Assembly (NCBI GenBank): GCA_903934795.1
Contig: CAIZPE010000205.1
Location: 1 to 47,228, forward strand
Direction of reading: 5' to 3'
DNA from: an uncultured bacterium
GTDB taxonomy: Bacteria; Pseudomonadota; Gammaproteobacteria; Burkholderiales; Burkholderiaceae_E
Length of the DNA stretch: 47,228 nt
The notes below the pieces were generated by a model that worked only from the letters and a program-made list of their open reading frames with translations, was not told the DNA's origin and made no database searches. Positions 35,812-45,414 of this stretch are shown here, in pieces. The translations under genes were made by a program, and so were the position numbers. Positions within the stretch are counted from its first letter, which is position 1. Every line of letters starts with the position of its first letter.

Positions 35812-36148
35812 CGCGGCGCTCGAGCCCGCGCAGCAGGCGGGCGAAGACGGGGGAAGCGGGCAGGCCGGGCGCAGTCGACGCCTCGGCGGGTTGATCGCCG
35901 GGCCATTCCGGCAGTTCACTGAGCAGCGTGATCGACTGGCCGGTGATGCCCACCACCAGGTAGCGGCCGGCAGCCTGCACCACCGCGATCCGCTCGCGCG
36001 GGCCGAGCGACAGCCCGGCGACCAACGAAAGCGGGCCGCTGGCCCGGGGACGCAGCCCCTGGGTGCGTTTCATCAGCCACAGCGCCAGCGGGATCATCGC
36101 GAGGACCGCGACGAAGGCCAGCAGCGAGGGCAGGATCGAAGCGGTCAT
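35789..36148 (-). CDS. fliO: flagellar protein FliO
   Basis: A 119-residue protein with one N-terminal membrane helix (about 5-26) and a cytoplasmic tail containing VAGLSLGPRERIAVVQAAGRYLVVG, the FliO signature. It assists assembly of the FliP ring. It starts 12 bases after fliN and overlaps fliP by 23 bp. Confidence 0.92.
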   Translation of the reverse strand: MTASILPSLLAFVAVLAMIPLALWLMKRTQGLRPRASGPLSLVAGLSLGPRERIAVVQAAGRYLVVGITGQSITLLSELPEWPGDQPAEASTAPGLPASPVFARLLRGLERRDADRPDR

Positions 36149-36160
36149 CGTCCCGGCGCC

Positions 36161-36613
36161 TCAGTTGCGATTCATCCGGCGCAGGCGCTCGGACGGGGTC
36201 ACGATGTCGGTCAGGCGGATGCCGAAGCGGTCGTTCACCACCACCACCTCGCCCTGGGCGATCAGGCAGCCATTGACCAGCACATCCATCGGCTCGCCGG
36301 CCATCGCCTCGAGTTCGATCACCGAGCCCTGGGCGAGCTGCAGGATGTGCTTGATCGGAATCCGGGTGCGGCCGAGCTCGACGGTGAGCTGGACCGGGAT
36401 GTCCAGGATCATGTCGATCTCGTTGCTGGCCTGGATGGTCTTGCCCCCGCTCAGCTGCGGGAAGAGGGCGGCGGTGGTATCGGCCGCGCTCATGTTGCCG
36501 GGCGTGTCGAAGGAAGGCTGCGCCGATGCAGCGCCGGCATCGTCCTCGCCGGCCAGCGCGGCCGCCCAGTCGTCGGCCTGTTCGTTGCGATCCTGGGTGT
36601 TCTCGTCATTCAT
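36161..36613 (-). CDS. fliN: C-ring switch protein FliN
   Basis: A 150-residue protein: an acidic N-terminal tail of about 55 residues, then the SpoA/FliN domain (DIPVQLTVELGRTRIPIKHIL, and VVVNDRFGIRLTDIV). It forms the bottom of the rotor C ring with FliM and FliG. It overlaps the fliM end by 8 bases. Confidence 0.97.
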   Translation of the reverse strand: MNDENTQDRNEQADDWAAALAGEDDAGAASAQPSFDTPGNMSAADTTAALFPQLSGGKTIQASNEIDMILDIPVQLTVELGRTRIPIKHILQLAQGSVIELEAMAGEPMDVLVNGCLIAQGEVVVVNDRFGIRLTDIVTPSERLRRMNRN

Positions 36614-37601
36614 GGCTGTTGCCTTTCAGGACTTCCTCGATGCCGCTCAGGGTCTCGCGGACCTTGATTGCGTAGCGCCCGCTCGACACGCCGTAGTTGC
36701 AGTCGAAGATCGACACCCCTTCGACCTTGGCGGTGACGGTCTCGGGCATGTCCAGGCTGATGAAGTCGCCGCGCTTGAGCGAGATCAGCTGGCGCAGCGT
36801 GGCCCGGGCGGTGGCGAACTCGGCCACCATCTCCACATCGGCCGACTTCAGCTGCTGCGTGAGCATGGTCACCCAGCGCCGGTCGGCCTGGTTCTGGTCG
36901 GCCCGCACCGACGAGTGCAGCATCTCGCGGATCGGTTCGAGCGTGGAGTAGGGGATGCAGATGTGCATCGCGCCGCCGGCCTCGCCGACCTCGATGTCGA
37001 AGCTGGCGGTGACCATGATCTCCGAGGGCGTGGCGATGTTCGCGAACTGGGTGTGCATCTCCGAGCGCACATATTCCAGCTCGAGGGGATAGACGCCCTC
37101 CCAGGCCTTGCGATACTCGTCGACGAAGACCTCGACGATGCGCTGGATGATCCGCTGCTCGGTGGGCGAGAAGTCGCGGCCCTCGATGCGGGTGTGCAGC
37201 TTGCCGCTGCCGCCGAACAGGTTGTCGATGACCGTGAACACCAGCGAGGGTTCGCAGATCATCAGCGCCGTGCCGCGCAGCGGCTTCACGTTCATCACAT
37301 TGATGTTGGTGGGCACCACGATGTTGCGCAGGAAGGCGCTGTACTTCTGCACCTTCGACTGGCCCACCGAGATCTCCGGGTTGCGCCGGATGAAGTTGAA
37401 CAGGCCCAGGCGGATGTTGCGGGCGAATCGCTCGTTGACGATCTCCAGGGTCGGCATCCGGCCGCGGACGATCCGTTCCTGCTTGCCGAGGTCATAGCCC
37501 CTGACACCGCTGTCGGCCTCGTCGGACTCCTCGCCCGCGCCACCATTGACGCCGTCGAGAAGGGCGTCGACCTCTTCCTGCGAAAGAAACTGGTCAGCCA
37601 T
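36606..37601 (-). CDS. fliM: C-ring switch protein FliM
   Basis: A 331-residue rotor switch protein. The N-terminal MADQFLSQEEVDALL is the CheY-P binding segment. The middle CheC-like domain contains NVMNVKPLRGTAL and the FGGSG-type loop, and the C-terminal SpoA domain follows. Located 9 bases after fliL. Confidence 0.98.
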   Translation of the reverse strand: MADQFLSQEEVDALLDGVNGGAGEESDEADSGVRGYDLGKQERIVRGRMPTLEIVNERFARNIRLGLFNFIRRNPEISVGQSKVQKYSAFLRNIVVPTNINVMNVKPLRGTALMICEPSLVFTVIDNLFGGSGKLHTRIEGRDFSPTEQRIIQRIVEVFVDEYRKAWEGVYPLELEYVRSEMHTQFANIATPSEIMVTASFDIEVGEAGGAMHICIPYSTLEPIREMLHSSVRADQNQADRRWVTMLTQQLKSADVEMVAEFATARATLRQLISLKRGDFISLDMPETVTAKVEGVSIFDCNYGVSSGRYAIKVRETLSGIEEVLKGNSHE

Positions 37602-37610
37602 CGTCGCGGC

Positions 37611-38309
37611 TCACTGCACCAGGAACTGGGAGAAGTGCACCGCCTCGACCGGATTGGGCGGATGGCTTTTCTTCTTCTTCTTGGCCTTCTTCGACTTGCG
37701 ATCGGCGCCGTCCTCGGCGTCGGCCGGTTCCTCTTCGCCCTTGGCCCCGTCGCCCTTGGCGCCATCGCCCTTGGCCCCGTCGTCGGTCGCGGTCTCGGCA
37801 TTTTTCGGCTCGGCCTTGACCTTGCGCTTGCGCGGGGCCTCCTCCTCGGGCTCGGGCGGCTCCCAGCCGAGCTGGGTGCCGATCACCAGGGCGAGCTCGC
37901 TCGCCAGCGCCTTCTTGCCGGAGACCGAGAGCAGGTCCTTGGTCTGCTTGGACGACAGGGTCAGCAGCACGGCGTTGCGCACGGCCGGCATCTGCGCGCT
38001 GAGGTCATTGGCAGCCTTGGCGTCAACGAGTTCCAGCACGATGACCGCCTGCGCCAGGCGGTCGCCGCCCTCGTCGGCCAGATTGACCACGAACTGGTCC
38101 AGCGTCGCGAAGGTCTTGGGCTTCTGGGCGTCCTTGGCCGGCGCCTCGGCTTCGTCTTCGGCCTGGGCCTTGGACTTCGACCAGAAGTACCAGCCCCCGC
38201 CGCCGCCGCCCAGGAGAAGCACGGCTGCGGCGATCAGGATCAGGCCCTTCTTGCCGCGCTTGGCCTTGGGCTTGTCGCCGTCTTCCGCCGGTTTCTTGTC
38301 TTCCGACAT
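37611..38309 (-). CDS. fliL: stator-associated protein FliL, with a long charged repeat insertion
   Basis: A 232-residue inner-membrane protein linked to the flagellar stator. A basic N-terminus, one helix (about 22-44) and the stomatin-like FliL domain (66-149, FATLDQFVVNLADEGGDRL) are present, and the expected C-terminus VEAVHFSQFLVQ closes the protein. Between them, residues 150-219 are an added charged stretch: acidic and basic runs, three DGAKG units (177-191) and a lysine run KKAKKKKK. Typical FliL proteins are around 150-180 residues. GGAG lies about 8 bases before the ATG at 38309. It is the first gene of the fliLMNOPQR block, 185 bp after fliK. Confidence 0.92.
   Translation of the reverse strand: MSEDKKPAEDGDKPKAKRGKKGLILIAAAVLLLGGGGGGWYFWSKSKAQAEDEAEAPAKDAQKPKTFATLDQFVVNLADEGGDRLAQAVIVLELVDAKAANDLSAQMPAVRNAVLLTLSSKQTKDLLSVSGKKALASELALVIGTQLGWEPPEPEEEAPRKRKVKAEPKNAETATDDGAKGDGAKGDGAKGEEEPADAEDGADRKSKKAKKKKKSHPPNPVEAVHFSQFLVQ
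37737..37781 (-). repeat. 15-bp tandem repeat inside fliL
   Basis: Three near-identical 15-bp units (37737-37751, 37752-37766, 37767-37781; plus-strand unit GCCCTTGGCCCCGTC) encode successive DGAKG pentapeptides. Frame-neutral copy-number change is possible. Confidence 0.92.
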
Positions 38310-38384
38310 GTGTGCTCCATCACGGGAACGCACGGTGTTCCCTGAGGAGCAATGTTCTCAGCGCCCGGTCGGATCGTTGCCGGG

Positions 38385-38403
38385 AAAAGCGGGGCTGAGC
38401 CCC
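38385..38403 (-). terminator. weak terminator-like hairpin in the fliK-fliL gap
   Basis: On the minus strand GGGGC-TCA-GCCCC (38403-38391) is followed by GC and TTTT (38388-38385), a short stem with a T-run. A second stem, GGGAAC/GTTCCC (38324-38329 with 38337-38342), sits just before the fliL leader. The 185-bp gap holds no AAATAGCG FlhDC half-site, and I saw no clear sigma-28 promoter in it. Confidence 0.35.
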
Positions 38404-38494
38404 CACATTTGCGGGCGGTCAGGCTGGGTGCCGCCGCCGGTGGGCGCGAAGCCGCCACCCGGCGGTTCGCGGCCGGGACGGCGGGCTGCCTGGA

Positions 38495-40132
38495 TCAGGC
38501 AAAGAGGTCGAGCAGCCCGTTGCCGCGGCTCGCGGATGCCGCCGCCCCGGTGCTGCTGGTCGCCGGCGCCGCGTCCGCACCGCCAGTCCGCCCTCCGGAC
38601 TGCCCGGTGCCGCGCGAGCCGCTGCCATCGCCCGCGGGAGACTGGCCGCCAGGTTCGGCCGGCGGCCGATAGCCCGAGCCGACCGAGGTGTCGGCGAGTT
38701 GCAGCCCCTGCTCGGAGAGCATCGATCTCAGCAGCGGCAGCGATTGCTCGATCGCCGTCCGGGTATCGGGCTGGGTGGCGCTGAAGGCCACGCTGGCCAG
38801 CTCGCCGTTGAGCGACAACTCGATGCGGATCGGACCCATCTCGGGCGGGGTGACCGTGATCTCGGCGCGGTCCAGACCGGCGAGCAGCGAATCGCCGACC
38901 TGCTCTGCCAGGTGCGCGGGGAAGGCGGGGTGATCCACCGGCCAGGGGTTGGACAGGCGGGTCGGGGCCGGCTCCGCGGCGCCCGGCGATGACGCCGGCC
39001 CGGTCAGGGCCTGGCTGGACGACAGCGCCGCGGCGAAGGCCGCCGCACCCTGCGGGGACGCGCTGCCCCCGCTCTGGCGCATCTCCTCGAGCGCCGCCAG
39101 CAGGCGTGCCGGGGCACCCAGGTCGCCGCTGCCCGTTCCGCCCTGCTCGCCGGCCTGACTGCCGGCAGCGCCGCCGCCGGGACGCCAGTCGACCCGCGCA
39201 CCGAACGATGCGGTCAGTGCGCTGACCGAACCGTCGCGGCGCGGTCCGCCGCCAGGCGCGCTGACCGCCGGGCTGTCGCCCGCCCGCACGTCGCTGCTGC
39301 TCGTGGTGCCCGTACCGAGCCCGATGGCTGCCTGGCGCGCGGCTCCCCCGGCACCGATCATGGCCGGATCGGCCGCAAGCGAGGCGGGTTGCCGGTTCGG
39401 AGCGCCCGGTACCGGGGCGGGCGACGCCGCCGAGGCGTCGGAAAGAGGGGGCTGCGGTGCGGCGGCGGGCGCATGCCGCGGGGCACCGCTGGCGGCGGCG
39501 AGCGGATCGACCTCGCCGGGCGCTGCCTGCCCCGGGGCGGCGCCGCCCGTGGGCCTGGCGGCCGAGGGGCGCGGCATCAGGACTGCCTGCGTGTGCATCA
39601 GGGCTGCTGCATCGGCTCCGGGCGCCTGCGGGCGCGCTGCGTCGGTCTGAACCGGCCCGTCGAGGGGCGCAGCGCTTGCCGGGGAGGGCGCGGCGGCGTC
39701 GTCTGGCGCGGGCGCGGGCTGCGCCGATGATGGGTCGTTCACCTCGGGCGCGAGTCGCCTGTGCGGGTCCCTCGTGCTGTCCGCCTTGGCCGTGGCCTCG
39801 GCGGCCCGCTCGCCACTGCCCGCCGCGCGCCCGGCATCCTCCCGAGTCGCCGGCCGGTTCTCGTGGCGGGGCTGACGCTCGGCCTGACGGCGGCTGCGCA
39901 GCAGGCGCTCGGTCGGGTTGCCCTCAGGGCCACGATCGGTCCGCTCCTGCGGGGCGCGGGAGGCGCGGCGCTCGGGTGCCCCGACGCCGGGAGGCATTTC
40001 ACCCGGGCGTGCGGGTTCGAGCGCATCGCCGAGCGCGACATCGAAGCCACCCGGTCCACGGCCCTCGGCAGCCGCAGGCCGGCCCGACATCGGTCCCCCC
40101 CGGACCTGTGGCATCCGCAGTTCGTCAATCAT
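38495..40132 (-). CDS. fliK: flagellar hook-length control protein FliK
   Basis: A 545-residue exported ruler protein. The first ~430 residues are Pro/Ala/Gly-rich, low complexity and poorly conserved, as usual for FliK. The C-terminal Flg_hook domain (about 425-510) is recognisable from LLAGLDRAEITVTPPEMGPI and LSLNGELASVAFSA. The ATG at 40132 (MIDELRM) follows GGGGAG by about 8 bases and overlaps the fliJ end by 8 bases. The longer upstream frame is not supported. Confidence 0.9.
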   Translation of the reverse strand: MIDELRMPQVRGGPMSGRPAAAEGRGPGGFDVALGDALEPARPGEMPPGVGAPERRASRAPQERTDRGPEGNPTERLLRSRRQAERQPRHENRPATREDAGRAAGSGERAAEATAKADSTRDPHRRLAPEVNDPSSAQPAPAPDDAAAPSPASAAPLDGPVQTDAARPQAPGADAAALMHTQAVLMPRPSAARPTGGAAPGQAAPGEVDPLAAASGAPRHAPAAAPQPPLSDASAASPAPVPGAPNRQPASLAADPAMIGAGGAARQAAIGLGTGTTSSSDVRAGDSPAVSAPGGGPRRDGSVSALTASFGARVDWRPGGGAAGSQAGEQGGTGSGDLGAPARLLAALEEMRQSGGSASPQGAAAFAAALSSSQALTGPASSPGAAEPAPTRLSNPWPVDHPAFPAHLAEQVGDSLLAGLDRAEITVTPPEMGPIRIELSLNGELASVAFSATQPDTRTAIEQSLPLLRSMLSEQGLQLADTSVGSGYRPPAEPGGQSPAGDGSGSRGTGQSGGRTGGADAAPATSSTGAAASASRGNGLLDLFA

Positions 40133-40586
40133 GTCCGCTACTCCCCGAGGTGGTTCTGGCGTGCGCCTGCGCGGCGAATTCATCGGTCTGCTTCTGTTCC
40201 AGCGACTCCTGCCTGCGCCTTCGGGCAGCCTCTCGTCGGTGGACCAGGGTCTCCAGCGCCTTCAGGCGCCGTTCGCCCTCGGCGAGCGCCACGAGCTGCT
40301 GCCGGTGGCGGTCATCGAGGGTGCGGGTCAGGGCGTCCTGCTGGCCGATCGCGTGGCCGAGCTTGCCCACGAAGTTCTCGTGCACCCGCACCGCACCGGT
40401 GTCGGTGCTCTGGCGGGCATTCTTGGGCGAACGCTGACGGTAATCCTCCTGATAGCTGCTCAGGGTGCGCAGCGTGCTGGCTGCGGCGTCGCGATCGCGC
40501 TGCGCCTGCGCGGCCTGACCGGCGATGCGGTCGCGTTCCCGGCGGCGCATGTCGATCAGCATCGACAGGGTGGAAGGGCGGCTCAT
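40125..40586 (-). CDS. fliJ: flagellar export chaperone / ATPase stalk protein FliJ
   Basis: A 153-residue, strongly charged, nearly all-helical protein predicted as a coiled coil, matching FliJ, which sits in the FliI hexamer and escorts export chaperones. The ATG at 40586 overlaps the fliI stop (ATGA), and its end overlaps fliK by 8 bases. Identification rests on size, coiled-coil character and position. Confidence 0.88.
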   Translation of the reverse strand: MSRPSTLSMLIDMRRRERDRIAGQAAQAQRDRDAAASTLRTLSSYQEDYRQRSPKNARQSTDTGAVRVHENFVGKLGHAIGQQDALTRTLDDRHRQQLVALAEGERRLKALETLVHRREAARRRRQESLEQKQTDEFAAQAHARTTSGSSGHD

Positions 40587-42013
40587 GCATGACCCCCGGG
40601 CGCGAGGCACGATTCGAGGCCGCGCAGCGACGCGTTGAAGTCGCAGCACTCGCTCATGCCCTGCTGCAGCATGGCCGCGATGCGCGGGAACTGGGCGATC
40701 GCCTGATCGGTCTCATGATCGTTGCCCGGCACATAGGCACCCACCGAGATCAGATCCCGGCTGCGCTGGTAGCGGGCCCACATCGCCTTGGCCCGCCGGG
40801 CCAGGGCGAGGTGGCCGGGGTCGGACACGTTGTGCATCACCCGCGAGATCGACTGCTCGATGTCGAGCGCCGGATAGTGGCCGCTCTCGGCCAGTGCCCG
40901 CGTGAGCACGAAATGGCCGTCCAGGAAGGATCGGGCCGCATCGGCGATGGGATCGTTCTGATCATCGCCTTCGGCCAGCACGGTGTAGAAGGCGGTGATC
41001 GAGCCGTGGCCGTCACGCCCGTTGCCGGCGCGCTCCACCAGCAGGGGCAGCTTGGCGAACACCGAGGGCGGGTAACCCTTGGTGGCCGGTGGCTCGCCGA
41101 TGGCCAGCGCCACCTCGCGGGCGGCCATGGCATAGCGGGTGAGCGAGTCCATCAGCAGCAGCACATGCTTGCCCTGCTCGCGGAAGTGTTCGGCAATGGC
41201 TGTGGCATAGATTGCGCCCTGCATGCGCAGCAGGGGCGGGCAGTCGGCCGGAGCGGCCACCACCGCCGAGCGGCGCCGGCCCTCCTCGCCGAGGATGTCC
41301 TCGATGAATTCCTTGACCTCGCGGCCGCGCTCGCCGATCAGGCCGACCACGATCACATCGGCAGCCGTGAAACGCGCCATCATCCCCAGCAGCACGCTCT
41401 TGCCCACGCCGGCGCCGGCGAACAGACCCAGGCGCTGACCTCGGCCGACGGTGAGCATGGCGTTGATCGCCCGCACACCGGTGTCGAGCGGCACACGCAC
41501 CGGCTCGCGGTCCATGGCGCTGATCGGCCGTCGTTGGATCGGCTCGCTCTGCACCGCCGAGAGCGGCGGGCCACGATCGATCGGCACCCCACAGGCATCG
41601 ACCACCCGGCCGAGCAGGCCTTCGCCGATCGGCAGGTGGCGCATCCGGTCGGTGTTGCGCCGCCAGGCGTGGGCAGGGCCCCCCAGCACCGGCTTGCGCA
41701 CCGGCGCCTCGATCGGCGTCACCCGCGCGCCGGGCGACAGTCCGGTTACCTGGCCGGTGGGCATCAGGAACAGCCGGTCGTTGCCGAAGCCAACCACCTC
41801 GGCCTCGACCGAGCCGGCCTCGCCGCTGCCGCCGCCATCGACCCGGCAGATCGCGCCCACCGGCAGCCGCAGGCCGGTGGCTTCCAGGACCAGACCGGCG
41901 GCGCGGATCAGCCGGCCATGCACCGCCAGCGTCTGGGCATGGCTGGCCATCTCGGCGGCACCGGCGAGCAGGCGCTGCAGGGCGGCGGGCGTGGCGGCCG
42001 CGCTCGGGATCAT
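40583..42013 (-). CDS. fliI: flagellum-specific export ATPase FliI
   Basis: A 476-residue F1-beta-like ATPase energising flagellar protein export. Walker A GAGVGKS lies at 200-206, Walker B is in [13 protein letters not shown], and the [10 protein letters not shown] block is family typical. Start and end both overlap neighbours by 4 bases (fliH and fliJ). Confidence 0.98.
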   Translation of the reverse strand: MIPSAAATPAALQRLLAGAAEMASHAQTLAVHGRLIRAAGLVLEATGLRLPVGAICRVDGGGSGEAGSVEAEVVGFGNDRLFLMPTGQVTGLSPGARVTPIEAPVRKPVLGGPAHAWRRNTDRMRHLPIGEGLLGRVVDACGVPIDRGPPLSAVQSEPIQRRPISAMDREPVRVPLDTGVRAINAMLTVGRGQRLGLFAGAGVGKSVLLGMMARFTAADVIVVGLIGERGREVKEFIEDILGEEGRRRSAVVAAPADCPPLLRMQGAIYATAIAEHFREQGKHVLLLMDSLTRYAMAAREVALAIGEPPATKGYPPSVFAKLPLLVERAGNGRDGHGSITAFYTVLAEGDDQNDPIADAARSFLDGHFVLTRALAESGHYPALDIEQSISRVMHNVSDPGHLALARRAKAMWARYQRSRDLISVGAYVPGNDHETDQAIAQFPRIAAMLQQGMSECCDFNASLRGLESCLAPGGHA

Positions 42014-42693
42014 GATGCGACCTCGGGCGCGGGCAACGCCTCGCTGCGGCCGATCGCCGCCAGCACCCGGGCCCAGCGCGTGGACAGCGTTGCATCGACC
42101 TCGGCGCCGGGGGCCTGCACGCGGCAGCCGCCCGGGCTGATCGCCTGATCGGGCTGGATCCGGGCGCCGCGGGCGCTGAGCATCGGCTCCAGGCTCGCAC
42201 CGAGCAGATCGACATCCTGAGGATTCATGTGCAGCACGAAGCTGCAGCGTTCATCGACCAGGCTTGCCACCGCCTCACGCACCACCGCCAGCAGGCTGGC
42301 GGGCTGGGCGGCGAGTTCCGCGCGGATCACCTGCCGCGCCACCTCGAGCGCCAGCAGCACCGCCTGGTCGGCGAGTTCGGCGCGTACCCTGGCGAGCGCC
42401 TCGTCCATGCCGGTGTGCAGGGCGTCGGCCTGCGACGCGAACTGGTCGACGATCGCGTTCAGGCGCGCGCCGTGCTCGCGCTGGATCTGGTCGGCGGCAG
42501 CCGCCGAGCCGCGCCGGAAGCCCTCTTCCATGCCGCGCCGGAAGCCGTCCTTGAAGTCGGGTGGCGGCTCGCGGTTGGCGCCGCGCAGGCGGCCGCCACC
42601 GGGCGCGGGCGCCGGGCCCTCGTGGAAGAGCTCCAGCATCTTCACCTGGCGGACCTCGCCGAGCTCCTCGGCGCCGATGATCCGCTTAGACAT
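42010..42693 (-). CDS. fliH: flagellar assembly protein FliH
   Basis: A 227-residue regulator and anchor of FliI. The N-terminus is proline-rich, and helical repeats with GxxxG-like spacing ([14 protein letters not shown], ~49-62) precede the C-terminal V-ATPase-E-like domain ([11 protein letters not shown] to PGGCRVQ). It overlaps fliG by 8 bases and fliI by 4. Confidence 0.95.
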   Translation of the reverse strand: MSKRIIGAEELGEVRQVKMLELFHEGPAPAPGGGRLRGANREPPPDFKDGFRRGMEEGFRRGSAAAADQIQREHGARLNAIVDQFASQADALHTGMDEALARVRAELADQAVLLALEVARQVIRAELAAQPASLLAVVREAVASLVDERCSFVLHMNPQDVDLLGASLEPMLSARGARIQPDQAISPGGCRVQAPGAEVDATLSTRWARVLAAIGRSEALPAPEVAS

Positions 42694-43684
42694 AACCTTC
42701 CTCGGTGCCGGTCACGAGGGCGATCTGGCCTTCCTCGATCAGCCTGCGGACGATCTTCAGGATGTCCTTCTGCTGGGCCTCCACATCGGAGATCTTCACC
42801 GGGCCCTTGGACTCCAGGTCTTCGCGCAGGGTCTCGGCCGCGCGCTGGCTCATGTTCTTGAAGATCTTCTCCCGCAGGCCCTGCTCCGTGCTCTTGAGCG
42901 CGATCACCAGCTGGTCGCTCTGCACTTCGCGCAGGATCAGCTGGATCGCCGAGTCCTCGAGCTTGATGAGATCGTCGAAGGTGAACATCTGGTCGATCAC
43001 CTTCTGGGCGAGATCGGGATCGGTCTCGCGGATCGCCTCGATCACCACCTGGTCCTGATTCCCGTTCATGAAGTTCAGGATCTCGGCGGCCGTCTTCGAG
43101 CCGCCGAGCTTGGACTTCTTCAGCTTGTCGCTGCCGGCCAGCACGCGGCCGAGCACATCGTTGAGTTCGCGCAGGGCGTTCGGCTGGATGCCATCCAGGG
43201 TGGCGATCCGCAGCATCACATCATTGCGGGTGCGCTCCGAGAACTGCTGCAGGATCGCGCTGGCATGGTCGCGCTCGAGGTGGACCAGGATGGAGGCGAT
43301 GATCTGGGGATGCTCGCCGCGGATGAGCTCGCCCACCGAGGCTGCGTCCATCCACTTCAGGCTCTCGATGCCGGAGACGTCACCGCCCTGCAGGATGCGG
43401 TCGATCAGCAGGCCGCCGCGCTCCTCGCCCAGCGCCCGGGTGAGCACCGTGCGGATGTACTTGTTGGTGTCGTCCACCAGCATGCCCTGGCCTTCGGTGT
43501 CGGCCCGGAAGCGTGCGATGACCTCCTCCACCTTTTCCTTCTTGGTGGTGCGGATGCGGGCCATCGCCTCGCCGACCATCTGCGCCTCCTTGGGCGACAG
43601 GTGCTTGAAGACCTCGGCGGCCGACTCCTCGCCCAGAGCGAGCATCAGAATCGCGCTGTCCTGCAGTCCATCCTGGGAAGACAC
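42686..43684 (-). CDS. fliG: rotor/switch protein FliG
   Basis: A 332-residue C-ring protein that couples stator torque to the rotor. The N-domain binds FliF, the middle domain contains the EHPQ motif (IRGEHPQIIAS), and the C-domain has charged helix residues for torque (LKSTEQGLREKIFKNMS). The start is GTG at 43684, with the strong Shine-Dalgarno AAGGAGG about 8 bases upstream inside the fliF tail. fliF and fliG are in the same frame, separated only by TGA-CCG. Confidence 0.97.
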   Translation of the reverse strand: MSSQDGLQDSAILMLALGEESAAEVFKHLSPKEAQMVGEAMARIRTTKKEKVEEVIARFRADTEGQGMLVDDTNKYIRTVLTRALGEERGGLLIDRILQGGDVSGIESLKWMDAASVGELIRGEHPQIIASILVHLERDHASAILQQFSERTRNDVMLRIATLDGIQPNALRELNDVLGRVLAGSDKLKKSKLGGSKTAAEILNFMNGNQDQVVIEAIRETDPDLAQKVIDQMFTFDDLIKLEDSAIQLILREVQSDQLVIALKSTEQGLREKIFKNMSQRAAETLREDLESKGPVKISDVEAQQKDILKIVRRLIEEGQIALVTGTEEGYV

Positions 43685-43687
43685 CGG

Positions 43688-45352
43688 TCATTCCTCCTTG
43701 TTCACCCACGCGCGCACGATGTTGGCGACCGCGGCGGGGTTGTCCTTGGCCATCTTGATCACGTCGTCGCGCTGCGGGCTGGGCAGGGCAGGCAGCACGG
43801 TGCCCTCCAGCGCCGGTGCGCCGCCCGGGCCGATGCCGGGGCCGGGCGGCGGCAGGGCGAGATCATTGCGCACGGTCTCGCTGATGCGCACCGCCGTGGG
43901 CCGGTTGGCCAGCGCCTTCACCGAGGGCCGGATCGCCGCGAAGATCACGATCGCCGCCAGCACCAGCAGGCCGAGGTAGCGCGCGCCTTCGCGGGCCATG
44001 TCGATGACGTCGGGCTGCTTCCAGAGCGGCAGCTCGACCGCCTTGGGGGCTTCCTCCAGGGAGAAGGGCGCGTTGACCACATTGATGGAGTCACCGCGGT
44101 CCTTGCTGAAGCCGATCGCCTCACGCACCAGCGCATTGACATTCTCGATCTCGGGGGCGGGCAGCGCGGTGAAGCTCACCTTGCCGTTGGTCGCGGTGGC
44201 CTTGCGGTGGTTGACCACCACGGCCGCGCTCAGCCGCTTGACCACGCCGCTGCCGGCGCGCGTCACCCGAACGGTCTTGTCCACCTCGTAGTTGGTCACC
44301 GCCTCGCGCCGCCCGGCCGCACCCGCGCCGGCAGCACCGGCGGTCTGCAGGGTCTGTGCGGGACCGTTGGCTGGCGCGGCTGCTGCCGCGGGCGGCTGAT
44401 TGGACAGCGCGCCCGGGATCCCGGATGCCGACTTGTCGGCCGGGTCCTTGGCTTCGACCGTCTGCATGCTGCGCACCGCGGCCTGCTCGCCGCCCTGGTT
44501 GGGCTTGTAGAGCTCGGCGGTCTGCTCGCTCTGGGTGAAGTCGATGTCGGCCGACACCTGGGCGCGGATGTTGTCACGGCCATAGATCGGCTCCAGGATC
44601 GACAGGATGCGCTGGATGTGGCCGGTCTCCACCTGGCGGATGTAGTTGAGCTGATTGGCGTCGAGCCCGGCTGCCGGCGACTCGCCGTTGCTCGACAGCA
44701 GCGTGCCGGTCTGGTCAATGACGCTGACCTGCTTCGGGCTCATGTCCGGGATCGACGAGGCCACCAGATGCACGATGCCGGCGACCTGGGCGCGGTCGAG
44801 GATGCGTCCGGGATGCAGGTTGAGCAGCACCGAGGCCGAGGCCTTCTGCTGTTCGCGCAGGAAGCCGTTCTGGGTGGGCAGAGCCAGGTGCACCCGGGCT
44901 GCCTGCACCACCGGCAGTGACTGGATGGAGCGCGAGAGCTCGCCTTCGAGCCCGCGCTGGAAGTTCAGCCGCTCCTGGAACTGGGTGACGCCGAAGCGCT
45001 GGTTCTCCATCAGCTCGAAGCCCACCAGTCCGCCCTTGGGCAGGCCCTGGGAGGCGAGCTTCAGGCGGACATCATGAACCAGGTTGCCCGGCACCAGGAT
45101 GGCGCCGCCGCCTTCGGCGAACTTGTAGGGCACGTTCATCTGCGAGAGCTGCGCCACCACGGCCCCACCGTCCTTGTCGCCGAGGTTGGCGAACAGCACC
45201 TTGTAGTCCGGGGTTCGGGCCCACATCACCGAGGCCACGACAATCGCGATCAGGGCGGCGGCGCCGATGCCCAGCATCGCGATCTGGCGGATCGGCAATG
45301 CCGCAAGGCCGCGCGGTCGTTCAATGGCGTCCTGGTCGATCGTGGTATCCAT
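43688..45352 (-). CDS. fliF: MS-ring protein FliF
   Basis: A 554-residue inner-membrane ring protein on which the motor and export gate assemble. Two membrane helices flank a large periplasmic region (about 25-47, AMLGIGAAALIAIVVASVMW, and about 455-475, LGLLVLAAIVIFAA). YscJ-like ring-building motifs are present, as is a cytoplasmic C-terminal tail for FliG binding. The ATG is at 45352. It diverges from fliE with a shared FlhDC box. Confidence 0.98.
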   Translation of the reverse strand: MDTTIDQDAIERPRGLAALPIRQIAMLGIGAAALIAIVVASVMWARTPDYKVLFANLGDKDGGAVVAQLSQMNVPYKFAEGGGAILVPGNLVHDVRLKLASQGLPKGGLVGFELMENQRFGVTQFQERLNFQRGLEGELSRSIQSLPVVQAARVHLALPTQNGFLREQQKASASVLLNLHPGRILDRAQVAGIVHLVASSIPDMSPKQVSVIDQTGTLLSSNGESPAAGLDANQLNYIRQVETGHIQRILSILEPIYGRDNIRAQVSADIDFTQSEQTAELYKPNQGGEQAAVRSMQTVEAKDPADKSASGIPGALSNQPPAAAAAPANGPAQTLQTAGAAGAGAAGRREAVTNYEVDKTVRVTRAGSGVVKRLSAAVVVNHRKATATNGKVSFTALPAPEIENVNALVREAIGFSKDRGDSINVVNAPFSLEEAPKAVELPLWKQPDVIDMAREGARYLGLLVLAAIVIFAAIRPSVKALANRPTAVRISETVRNDLALPPPGPGIGPGGAPALEGTVLPALPSPQRDDVIKMAKDNPAAVANIVRAWVNKEE

Positions 45353-45388
45353 GTGCTGCGGTCACCGGGCTTTGGGGGTTCGACGGCC

Positions 45389-45394
45389 ATTGTC
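45389..45394 (-). promoter_or_regulatory. candidate -10 box of fliF
   Basis: GACAAT on the minus strand; a start near 45382 would lie about 53 bp from the centre of the FlhDC box. Its -35 position (45412-45417) abuts the edge of the box. Confidence 0.5.
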
Positions 45395-45414
45395 CCGAGA
45401 ACTTGAGGGTGCTT

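Noticed and set aside
36063-38345. Long plus-strand frame (760 codons) opposite fliN, fliM and fliL
   Set aside because: The three flagellar genes are complete and conserved on the minus strand.
38310-38494. Independent FlhDC box or sigma-28 promoter for fliL
   Set aside because: No AAATAGCG half-site and no TAAA-N15-GCCGATAA-like element was seen in the gap.
42227-44920. Long plus-strand frame (897 codons) opposite fliH, fliG and fliF
   Set aside because: Same reason: antisense shadow of conserved genes.
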